Positions 57,434 to 64,000 of a DNA stretch of 64,000 bases are shown here, piece after piece. A program made the position numbers and the translations under genes. Each line of letters opens with the position of its first letter. Position 1 is the first letter of the stretch. The stretch is from Ardenticatenaceae bacterium. Its GTDB lineage: Bacteria > Chloroflexota > Anaerolineae > Promineifilales > Promineifilaceae. The DNA is taken from the NCBI GenBank assembly GCA_020634215.1, contig JACKCD010000010.1:1-64000 (forward strand). The letters are read 5' to 3'. The notes beneath the pieces were generated by a model that made no database searches, was not told the DNA's origin, and saw only the letters and a program-made list of their open reading frames with translations.

Positions 57434-58294
57434 ATGATTGACGGAAAAACACAACTTATCGGTGTGATTGGCTGGCCGGTTTCCCACACTTTTAGCCCGG
57501 CTATGCACAACGCGGCGGCGGCGGCTTTGGGGCTGAACTGGGTTTATGTGCCGCTGCCGGTGCAGTTGGGGGAGGTGGAAACGGCCGTTCGCGGCCTTGC
57601 TGCCACCGGTTTTCGTGGTATCAACATCACCGTGCCGCACAAACAAGCCATCATTCCCCTGCTAGACGTGGTGGAAACGGGGGCACAAGCCATTGGCGCA
57701 GTCAACACCATTGTCTTTGCCCAACGTGACGACGGCAGCGTGCGGCTTGTTGGGCATAACACCGACTGGTCAGGCTTTTTAGCTGATTTGGCCGCGCTGG
57801 ATGTGGCGGTGGCGGGGCGGGATTGTTTGGTGTTGGGGGCGGGTGGCTCGGCGCGGGCGGTGGCGTTTGCACTGGCGCAAGCGGGGGGGCGGGTGCAGGT
57901 GCTGGCGCGGCGCAGGGAACAGGCGGCGGAGCTGGTGGCGGCGATTGCGCCTCATGTTGATAAGGGAATGTTGGTGGCGGATGAGTTGGCGGGGTTGGAA
58001 ACGGCCGTTTCCCGCACCACTGCCCCTCTCATCGTCAACACTACCCCGCTGGGCATGACCCCCAACCCCGACACGACTCCCTGGCCGGAAACGATTTCTT
58101 TTCCCAGCAGGAGCTTTGTCTATGATCTTGTCTATAACCCTCGGCAAACAAAATTGATGCGGCAAGCAGAGGCGGCCGGCGTGGGCAACAGCAATGGGCT
58201 GGGAATGTTGGTGCAGCAGGGGGCGTATGCCTTTAAGCTGTGGACAGGAGAGCAGCCAGATGTAGCCATTATGCGCCAAGCCATTTCAGGCTGA
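57434..58294 (+). CDS. aroE: Shikimate dehydrogenase
   Basis: 286 residues. Substrate domain with VIGWPVSHTFSPAMHN, NITVPHKQAII (catalytic Lys) and GAVNTIVFAQ...HNTDWSGF. NADP-binding domain has VLGAGGSARAVAFAL and VLARR (Arg for NADP), then the C-terminal NGLGMLVQQGAYAFKLWTG. It reduces 3-dehydroshikimate to shikimate. The strand-composition switch at AACGGCCGTT is very clear at 58000-58009 within it. Confidence 0.95.
   Translation: MIDGKTQLIGVIGWPVSHTFSPAMHNAAAAALGLNWVYVPLPVQLGEVETAVRGLAATGFRGINITVPHKQAIIPLLDVVETGAQAIGAVNTIVFAQRDDGSVRLVGHNTDWSGFLADLAALDVAVAGRDCLVLGAGGSARAVAFALAQAGGRVQVLARRREQAAELVAAIAPHVDKGMLVADELAGLETAVSRTTAPLIVNTTPLGMTPNPDTTPWPETISFPSRSFVYDLVYNPRQTKLMRQAEAAGVGNSNGLGMLVQQGAYAFKLWTGEQPDVAIMRQAISG
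58000..58009. repeat. Example of the AACGGCCGTT palindrome with composition switch
   Basis: Within aroE. By direct count, the 39 bases to the left hold 20 G and 2 C, and the 40 bases at 58011-58050 hold 4 G and 22 C. The same switch appears at 20704-20713 and 42507-42516 and at most of the roughly 70 copies. Confidence 0.9.
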
Positions 58295-58331
58295 TCAATA
58301 GGTTTTTGTTCGCGTCCGTAACAATACAGGG

Positions 58332-58411
58332 GTCATTTCGAGGTCCTCCGAGAAATCCCATTGACCTTGCTGAGTGAGCGGGATTTCTCCTCGAAGACTC
58401 GTCGAAATGAC
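58332..58411. repeat. 80-bp palindromic element (GTCATTTCGA type)
   Basis: The outer arms GTCATTTCGA (58332-58341) and TCGAAATGAC (58402-58411) enclose inner arms GAGAAATCCC (58350-58359) and GGGATTTCTC (58380-58389). The folded form is a two-tier hairpin. Similar GTCATTTCGA...GAGAAATC palindromes occur widely in bacterial genomes. It lies between convergent aroE and the histidine kinase. Confidence 0.75.
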
Positions 58412-58502
58412 ATGTTTTGGCCGAGAACTGATTTATTGACAACAGACCTGAATAGCTACTCGCATCCTATGGTCAGGCTCCAGCAGGCTTGGTCGTAACT
58501 CC

Positions 58503-59810
58503 CTACTCCCCACTCCCCACTGCTTCCACCGAATCGGCCGCAATGGGCAGCGTAAAACTAAACACGCTCCCCTGCCCCAGTGTGCTATAAACGCCTACCT
58601 GACCGCGCAGTTTTTGGATGATGCGCTGCACAATTGAAAGACCCAAGCCATGCCCCGTGATGCGAACCTGGCTGAGCTTGGTAAAGGGGACAAAGAGATG
58701 GGCTTGCTGCTGTTGGGTTAACCCCGGCCCATTATCACGCACCCAAAAGCGGGCATAATCGTCGTCCAACCGTTCGCTGCCCAGCTCGATGTGGGGCGGG
58801 GTGCCGCCATATTTCAGGGCATTGCTGAGATAGTTTTCCCACACCTCCTCAATCCAGGGGTCATAGCCAACGGCCGTTTGCCACGATTCCGGCAAAATAA
58901 TGGTCGCTTGCTGCTGTTCCACCAGCAGCACCAGCCGTTCCAGCGCCGCCGCCACGCTTTTTTCCATATTTAGCGGGCGCGAAGCCACTTCCTGCTGGCG
59001 CACGCTTGCCAGCACCAGCAGTTCCTGGACAATGTTGCCCATCCGCCGCGCATTCCGCACCACCGTATCCAGCATCGCCTGCTGTCCCTCGGTCAACGTC
59101 TGGTCATCGTTATATTGCAGCACCTCGGAATATCCAAGCACCAGCGACAGCGGGTTTTGCAGATCGTGGGCAACGGTGTGGGCAAAAGCGTCGAGTTCGG
59201 CATTTTGCAGTTCTAAATCCTCTTTTTGCTGCTGTAGCCGTGCCACCAAGTTGGCATTGTCAATGGCAATGGCGGCTGAAATTGCCAGCGTTTCGGCCAA
59301 GGTGATGTCCTTCTCGGTGAAGGAGCCGGCTAATTTGTTCACCACTTCCAAAATACCGATAGTTTGTTCGCGCAGCCGCAGGGGAACGGCCAGCAGAGAG
59401 CGGGTGGTGAAGTTGGTTTGGTCGTCAATGGCGGCGTAAAAGCGGGGGTCTTGACGGGTCTGAGAAACGGCGGCGCTTTGCCCGTGCTGGGCCACCCAGC
59501 CTGCAATGCCTTGTCCTGCTTTTAAACGTACATTTGCCAAAGCGGGGTGGTCGGTTTGATGGTAGGCGGCTTCGCACATTAAATATTCAGGGTTTTGCTC
59601 ATCCCACAGCCAAACAGAACTCCCTTCAGCCTCAATGAGTTCGGTAGCCATTTGTAACAACCGTTGCAAAACCTCTGATTTTTCCAACGTTGAGGTGAGC
59701 GTTTGCCCAGCTTCATTCAACCGAATGAGGTCATGGTTAGGCAGTTGAACCGTGGTTTGTTCGCTGCCGGGTGGCACAAGGGGAGATGATGGGTTTTGCA
59801 GGCTGGTCAT
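58503..59810 (-). CDS. GAF-domain sensor histidine kinase
   Basis: 435 residues from ATG 59810. The N-terminus has a disordered Pro/Ser-rich start, a GAF domain (about 45-205), a short helix, a HisKA domain with H-box ELDAFAHTVAHDLQNPLSLVLG (phospho-His near 228) and an HATPase with VWENYLSNALKYG, FWVRDNGPGL and GHGLGLSIVQRI. No membrane helix. No response regulator is adjacent. The -10 TATTCT ends 6 nt before the ATG, so the transcript is leaderless. Confidence 0.9.
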   Translation of the reverse strand: MTSLQNPSSPLVPPGSEQTTVQLPNHDLIRLNEAGQTLTSTLEKSEVLQRLLQMATELIEAEGSSVWLWDEQNPEYLMCEAAYHQTDHPALANVRLKAGQGIAGWVAQHGQSAAVSQTRQDPRFYAAIDDQTNFTTRSLLAVPLRLREQTIGILEVVNKLAGSFTEKDITLAETLAISAAIAIDNANLVARLQQQKEDLELQNAELDAFAHTVAHDLQNPLSLVLGYSEVLQYNDDQTLTEGQQAMLDTVVRNARRMGNIVQELLVLASVRQQEVASRPLNMEKSVAAALERLVLLVEQQQATIILPESWQTAVGYDPWIEEVWENYLSNALKYGGTPPHIELGSERLDDDYARFWVRDNGPGLTQQQQAHLFVPFTKLSQVRITGHGLGLSIVQRIIQKLRGQVGVYSTLGQGSVFSFTLPIAADSVEAVGSGE

Positions 59811-59842
59811 GCGGGTAGAATAGGTAACTTTTCTTACAGTAA

Positions 59843-60658
59843 CTATATCATGAGTAACAGTACAAGCAGCAGCACCGTTAGGCCGCCGATAAAAGAGGAA
59901 AACAGATTGACGAGATCGTTGTTGAGCCACGACCAGCCGCGCAGGGGGCGGGTGGGGTGGCCGCATTTGTGCAGCTTGCGCTCAGTGTCTTTTTGGCAAT
60001 GGTCGCAGTAGTAAATTTGTTGTACGGTGGCTCCCAAGAAGCTGTCGGTTAGGGAGCCAGCGAGGCCGCCAAGACCGCCAACAAGGGCGGTGAGCAGTGG
60101 ACTGGTAGCGAGCATCAGCCCGGCCAGCAGGCCGATGAGCAAACCGCCAGCGAAGGAAACGGCCGTTCCCAGCAGCGAAACCCCGCCCGATGTGCCAACC
60201 TCGACGAAACGGCCGTTTGTAATCAGCCGAGGCGGTCGCTGGCTTAACGTTCCCAACTCCGTGGCCCAGGTGTCGGCCGTGACCGTTGCCATGATGCCCA
60301 GGAACAGTGAAAACCAGGTGGGTGACGGTAACAAATAGCTGAACAGCGCAATCAGTGCGCCCAGCCCGCCGTTGGCAAAAACCTGGGCAATGTCGCGGGT
60401 ATGGCCTTTGTCAAATTTTTCTGCCGCCGCTTGCTTGGCCTCTTCCTTGAAGTGAGACAGTAGGCTGGAGGTGACAAAAAAGGTGGCGAGCAGCACCCCC
60501 CATGCCCAGCCGCCAAAGCCAAACGTGAGCGTGCCAACCACCAGTGCCCCCGCCGCACCGGAGCGTGACAATGAGCCGCGCCAATAGGCTAACCCGGCAA
60601 TGAGCAGGCTGAGAAGCAGGGCAAGCAGGAGTTGGGTCAACAGGAGTTGGGTGAGCAT
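59843..60658 (-). CDS. DUF92-family integral membrane protein
   Basis: 271 residues with six to seven hydrophobic helices. Family blocks: an N-terminal LLIAGLAYWRGSLSRSGAAG, ATVTADTWATELGTLSQRPPRLIT, and GTSGGVSLLG. Plant and cyanobacterial relatives are phytyl-phosphate (isoprenyl-phosphate) kinases, others are uncharacterised. The extra C-terminal YYCDHCQKDTERKLHKCGH adds a possible zinc site. It is upstream of the histidine kinase in the same orientation. Confidence 0.85.
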   Translation of the reverse strand: MLTQLLLTQLLLALLLSLLIAGLAYWRGSLSRSGAAGALVVGTLTFGFGGWAWGVLLATFFVTSSLLSHFKEEAKQAAAEKFDKGHTRDIAQVFANGGLGALIALFSYLLPSPTWFSLFLGIMATVTADTWATELGTLSQRPPRLITNGRFVEVGTSGGVSLLGTAVSFAGGLLIGLLAGLMLATSPLLTALVGGLGGLAGSLTDSFLGATVQQIYYCDHCQKDTERKLHKCGHPTRPLRGWSWLNNDLVNLFSSFIGGLTVLLLVLLLMI

Positions 60659-60786
60659 GGGGGAAAGTTTAGCAGAGGGTGGGGGGATTGTGAAGGGAAG
60701 GGGGCGTGAAGGAAAACGGCCGTTTTCTCGCCTGAAAGATTCTACGATTTGGTGCGCTGAAAGAATAAATGGTCGTTGGATTATGA

Positions 60787-60792
60787 TATACT
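60787..60792 (+). promoter_or_regulatory. -10 element of the DUF6883/DUF4926 pair
   Basis: TATACT ends 7 nt before ATG 60800 with no Shine-Dalgarno between, so this transcript too is predicted to be leaderless. Confidence 0.5.
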
Positions 60793-60799
60793 ATCCAAT

Positions 60800-61147
60800 A
60801 TGCTTATACCCAATGCCGTGAGCGCTATCGTAGATATACGCAAGCTCCAATCCTATGTGCTTGATCCAACACATGGTCGGGGGCGACACAAGGCAAGGGT
60901 GTTTTATGCAGTTTTTGGGCTTACATTTGATGATGCCGAATGGTTGAAGGAATACTTGTTGAATATCGCGCTGACACATGATGTTCAAGTCGGTGAAGTG
61001 AGTGAGTTTGGGCAACTATATCGCATTGATTCACAAATGAGCTTTAATGGTGTAACAGAGACCGTGCGTAGCACTTGGATTATACGCCAAGAGGAAGATT
61101 ACCCCCGATTAGTTAGCTGTTTTGTTACGCTAGGGAGAAATAAATAA
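60800..61147 (+). CDS. DUF6883-like protein
   Basis: 115 residues from ATG 60800. Family blocks LQSYVLDPTHGRGRHKARVF and FGQLYRIDSQMSFNGVTETV followed by a Trp-containing strand (TWIIRQEEDYPRLVSCFV) match the DUF6883 group, which is usually found beside DUF4926. The function is not established; such pairs behave like small toxin/antitoxin or immunity modules. Its AT-rich codon use differs from the neighbours, indicating transfer. The next gene starts 2 bp after the stop. Confidence 0.75.
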   Translation: MLIPNAVSAIVDIRKLQSYVLDPTHGRGRHKARVFYAVFGLTFDDAEWLKEYLLNIALTHDVQVGEVSEFGQLYRIDSQMSFNGVTETVRSTWIIRQEEDYPRLVSCFVTLGRNK

Positions 61148-61149
61148 CT

Positions 61150-61386
61150 ATGAGCCATATCCAGCTACTTGACGTTGTGGCACTGCTAGAGGATTTGCCG
61201 ACGCAGTATTTGCGCCGTGGTGAGGTCGGGACTGTTGTAGAGGTACTTGCACCAGATGTCTGGCTGGTGGAATTTAGTGACAATGATGGGCAAGAATATG
61301 CAACAGTAACCCTAAAAAGCAAGCAACTGATGAAATTATATTATGCCCCTTTCTTGGCAGATACGGAAGAACTGCTAGCCTCGTAA
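61150..61386 (+). CDS. DUF4926-like protein
   Basis: 78 residues. LLDVVALLEDLPTQYLRRGE, VGTVVEVLAPDVWLVEFSDN and DGQEYATVTLKSKQL are the DUF4926 pattern (an SH3-like barrel). Paired with DUF6883. No catalytic residues stand out. It is presumably the partner or inhibitor. Confidence 0.78.
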   Translation: MSHIQLLDVVALLEDLPTQYLRRGEVGTVVEVLAPDVWLVEFSDNDGQEYATVTLKSKQLMKLYYAPFLADTEELLAS

Positions 61387-61449
61387 AAAGCAGAGCGTAT
61401 CATCTGTGGTTTGGGGAAGATTGTCGAATCTCCAAGCTCCAACCCCCAA

Positions 61450-61679
61450 TTACAAATCCCCACACAGCATCTCAACCAACGCCCCCGCATCTTCCGGTAC
61501 GACGCTGCCGTGCCAAGTGCTGAATGCTGGTCGGGGCGGAGATGAGCAGCGGGTGGTGTAGGCGGCAGGAGCCAGCGCGGGGTCAATATCCAGCAGCGTC
61601 AACGGCAGACAGGCTCGGTGGCAGCAGCCAGCAGGCTGTCTAATGGCACGGTGGCCCAAGGAGCAGGGTATAGTTGTGG
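61450..61679 (-). pseudogene. Decayed C-terminal domain of the FAD monooxygenase
   Basis: Directly behind the monooxygenase stop, pieces of the usual thioredoxin-like C-terminal domain can be read in different frames. LPLTLLDIDPALAPAAY is in one frame, HLRPDQHSA (the conserved RPDQH motif) in the next, and WHGSVVPEDAGALVEML back in the first, with the stop at 61450-61452. At least two frameshifts and one stop have accumulated. Confidence 0.8.
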
Positions 61680-63113
61680 TTAGGCATCATAGAGCGGTGC
61701 CACATCGGTCAACCAAAAATGAGGGGTGCGGCAGCCGGGAACGGTAGCGGGGGTAAAATCGGCCATTGTGTAGGGGGGATGAGGTTCGCCATCGTAGGCA
61801 ATGAGAGGCGAGTCATCATAGTAGTAGCCAAAATTTAGCCCGCCACAACAATATTGCTGCACATTCAAATCGTAAAGCTCTTGCCCAAATTCCGCTCGCA
61901 AGGCAGCTCCTGCTGCGCTTTCTTCCTCAATGTTGTCTGGCACGCGCCGCCGATTTTTGATCATCTCGTGGGCGTAGTTCATGGCGAAGTAGGAGACTTG
62001 CTCGGTAATGGGCTGGCGTTCCCGCTCATAGGCAGCCAAAATGTCGGGGCTGCCCCAGCCCTGGTGGTGGGCAGCCAGCAGCCAGGCCAAGTTGGCGGCA
62101 TCGGCGATACCGGCGTTCATGCCGTAGCCGCCATAGGGAACCCAAATGTGAGCTGCGTCGCCGCAGAGAAAGAAACGGCCGTTTCTAAACCGATCTGCCA
62201 CCAGCCGCCGCCCAATCCAATCCTCATGGTTGAGAATCTCATAGGCAAAATCAGGACCCACCCCCAAAATGGTGCGAATCGCCCAATCCCGGTCAATGGC
62301 GGCAAAATCCGTCTCTTCCGGGCGCAAATAGTTGTGGACAAGCCACGTTTCCCGCCCGTCAATGGCATAGAGCGTGCCGCTGCGGCGCGGATTGAGCGTG
62401 ACAATGCCCCACGCCGGGCCGCTTGGCATCTGTTCCAGCAGTTTGGGGGCGCGAATGTAGGTGGATTGCACCCGCTGCACCACAGCATCCCCCACAAATT
62501 TAGCTCCCATCGCTTTTCGCACCAGCGAGGAGCTGCCGTCGCACCCCACCAACTGGTCACAAACGATGCGGATTGTCTGGCCGTTGTCCAGATCGGTGGC
62601 GACGGCGGTGGCGCTGTTTTCGTCCTGGGAAACGGCCGTTACCTGCGTCCGGTTCAGCAGCGTTAGCTTTTCATGGGCAATGGCATGGTCATATAAAATA
62701 GGTTCCAAGTAGAGCTGGTTGATGCGATGAGGCGGCTCCGGGGTCGGCCACCAGGTGTCGGGGCCGCCGGTGGCAGTGTAGCGGTCGCGGCGGCAGGGAA
62801 TGGGAATGCGGCTGAGTTCGGTGCCAACGGCCGTTGTGCGAAACGAGCAATCGTTGGGGTAGTCGGCCGGCAAGCCAGCGTCACGCAGCTTGTGGGCAAC
62901 CCCCAGCCGCCGAAAAATCTCCATTGAACGTGCGGAAACGTGGTTGCATTTGACCGTCGGCACCTCACGCGGATAGCGAATCTCGGCTACCACTACGTCA
63001 ACTCCCCGCTGCGCCAAATCCATTGCCAACGTTAGCCCCGCTGGTCCGCCACCAACGATAAAAACGGCCGTTTCGATCACGCGCTCATCCATCTTCAAAC
63101 TCCGTAAGCTCAT
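61680..63113 (-). CDS. FAD-dependent aromatic-ring hydroxylase, C-terminally truncated
   Basis: 477 residues. GxGxxG FAD site VFIVGGGPAGLTLAMDLAQRG (preceded by a beta strand), DG-type motif QLVGCDGSSSLVR, and the second FAD motif FFLCGDAAHIWVPYGGYGMN, as in PheA/TfdB-type monooxygenases. Homologues continue about 65 residues with a thioredoxin-like domain that is decayed here (61450-61679). The flavin and substrate domains look intact, so partial activity cannot be excluded. ATG 63113 or 63092 (CGGAG upstream of the latter) is the start. Confidence 0.8.
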   Translation of the reverse strand: MSLRSLKMDERVIETAVFIVGGGPAGLTLAMDLAQRGVDVVVAEIRYPREVPTVKCNHVSARSMEIFRRLGVAHKLRDAGLPADYPNDCSFRTTAVGTELSRIPIPCRRDRYTATGGPDTWWPTPEPPHRINQLYLEPILYDHAIAHEKLTLLNRTQVTAVSQDENSATAVATDLDNGQTIRIVCDQLVGCDGSSSLVRKAMGAKFVGDAVVQRVQSTYIRAPKLLEQMPSGPAWGIVTLNPRRSGTLYAIDGRETWLVHNYLRPEETDFAAIDRDWAIRTILGVGPDFAYEILNHEDWIGRRLVADRFRNGRFFLCGDAAHIWVPYGGYGMNAGIADAANLAWLLAAHHQGWGSPDILAAYERERQPITEQVSYFAMNYAHEMIKNRRRVPDNIEEESAAGAALRAEFGQELYDLNVQQYCCGGLNFGYYYDDSPLIAYDGEPHPPYTMADFTPATVPGCRTPHFWLTDVAPLYDA

Positions 63114-63286
63114 TTTTTATAAGCATACCGACCCTGCCGACGGTCGTCAATTGGAACCGCATCTAAAAAATTGCCCAATAATTAGAGATATTTATTGTAC
63201 AAATCATCCAAACGTGGTAACGTGAGAGTCAATTTTGGCACCTGCTACTCAGGTTGCTAAAACAGTGTAGCGTAGGTAAACCGTAG

Positions 63287-63315
63287 TTGACAGGAGTGTA
63301 AGCCCTAGTCATACT
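63287..63315 (+). promoter_or_regulatory. Promoter of the glutamate dehydrogenase gene
   Basis: TTGACA (63287-63292), 17 bp, CATACT (63310-63315), with the predicted start near 63322 and a 5' leader of about 40 nt. Confidence 0.6.
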
Positions 63316-63360
63316 ACGCATTCTCTTAAAAATCCAACATTCAACCCGGAGTTTAAAAAA

Positions 63361-64000
63361 GTGAGCGAGAATCTAAATCCGTTTGCCATCGCCCAGGCAC
63401 AGCTTGACGAGGCAGCGGCCATTTTACAATTAGACCCAGACATGCACGCCTTTTTGCGTGAACCCATGCGTGAATTTCATTTTAGCATCCCTGTTCGGAT
63501 GGACGACGACAGCACCAAAACGTTTCGCGGCTATCGTGTCCAATATAACGATGCCCGTGGTCCGGCAAAGGGAGGCATCCGTTTCCACCCTGATGAAACC
63601 ATTGATACCATTCGGGCTTTGGCCGCGTGGATGACATGGAAAGCATCCGTTTTAGATATTCCCTTGGGTGGGGGCAAAGGGGGAATCATTTGCAATCCGC
63701 GTGAACTGTCTCGCGGCGAGCTGGAACGCCTCAGCCGGGGCTATATGCGAGCTATGGCACGCTACGTGGGGGGTACCCAGGATGTGCCAGCTCCTGATGT
63801 CAACACAAATCCCCAAATTATGGCCTGGATGTTGGATGAGTATGAATTGATTGTGGGACATCGTGAGCCTGGCGTGATTACCGGTAAACCGATAGAGTTA
63901 GGCGGTTCACAGGGGCGTGGGCCAGCAACGGCCTTAGGTGGGTTGATTACTATCCGTGAAACAGCCAAGCTCAAGGGCATGGATTTGAAGGGCATGACCT
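63361..64000 (+). CDS. gdhA: Glu/Leu/Phe/Val dehydrogenase (glutamate dehydrogenase), partial
   Basis: The first 213 residues of a glutamate dehydrogenase; the 3' end lies outside the window. The start is GTG with CGGAG 9 nt upstream. Family blocks: FRGYRVQYNDARGPAKGGIR, MTWKASVLDIPLGGGKGGI (catalytic Lys region), DVPAPDVNTNPQIMAWMLDE and the linker to the NAD(P)-binding domain. It interconverts glutamate with 2-oxoglutarate plus ammonia and complements the GS/GOGAT genes in this window. Confidence 0.93.
   Translation, partial: MSENLNPFAIAQAQLDEAAAILQLDPDMHAFLREPMREFHFSIPVRMDDDSTKTFRGYRVQYNDARGPAKGGIRFHPDETIDTIRALAAWMTWKASVLDIPLGGGKGGIICNPRELSRGELERLSRGYMRAMARYVGGTQDVPAPDVNTNPQIMAWMLDEYELIVGHREPGVITGKPIELGGSQGRGPATALGGLITIRETAKLKGMDLKGMT

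Overview
The window reads as chromosomal DNA of an environmental bacterium, most likely a member of the Chloroflexota (Anaerolineae-like). This is an inference from moderate-to-high GC, type III glutamine synthetase, ClpC, a fused CoaE, a DIP1984-family gene, many leaderless-looking promoters and a dense load of short intergenic repeats. No rRNA, canonical tRNA, prophage or CRISPR array is visible. Two genes run off the ends: an NRPS on the left (minus strand) and a glutamate dehydrogenase on the right (plus strand).

Layout. 1-4.1 kb: NRPS C-A module whose A-domain code reads as threonine, then an alpha/beta hydrolase. 4.3-17 kb: housekeeping and membrane genes (ABC-F ATPase, CoaE fused to an acetyltransferase-like domain, M50 protease, response regulator, UvrA, GbsR-like regulator with a promoter/operator, SRPBCC protein, membrane spermidine-synthase-like protein). 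17-20.8 kb: PIN/Phd toxin-antitoxin pair and a large FAD/Fe-S D-lactate-dehydrogenase-like protein. 20.84-25.49 kb: an accessory island holding MNT-HEPN (HEPN split by an insertion sequence) and an effector-associated-domain/TIR/C-lectin gene split by an in-frame stop. The last 138 bp of the preceding oxidase gene recur at the far end of the island. 25.5-35 kb: phosphatase, MscS, a tRNA-like structured RNA downstream of a DIP1984 gene, a Co/Ni ECF transporter with a Fur-family regulator, an MFS transporter and Ppx/GppA. 35-36.8 kb: a second PIN toxin-antitoxin pair, a cold-shock-like gene and two decayed DUF2442 fragments.

36.9-51.5 kb is a nitrogen-assimilation block: GltD, GltB, Amt, an unknown protein, type III glutamine synthetase, a LysE-type exporter, a GAF-GAF histidine kinase and an ANTAR response regulator. 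The amt and glnA leaders each carry a small hexaloop hairpin that overlaps the 5' arm of an intrinsic terminator. This is the architecture expected for ANTAR antitermination, so the kinase/ANTAR pair probably controls transcription of ammonium uptake and assimilation.

51.6-64 kb: ClpC, a PPOX protein, a SAM-hydroxide adenosyltransferase, an Arm/FmrO-type 16S rRNA methyltransferase, RsmE, AroE, a GAF histidine kinase, a DUF92 protein, a DUF6883/DUF4926 pair, an FAD monooxygenase with a decayed C-terminus, and glutamate dehydrogenase.

Two genome-scale signals overlay everything. First, the palindrome AACGGCCGTT occurs at least about 70 times. At most copies the flanking composition flips from G-rich on the left to C-rich on the right, whatever the gene orientation. 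Second, many gaps hold inverted repeats built from degenerate 7-bp units. These occasionally run into genes, lengthening or interrupting them in frame.
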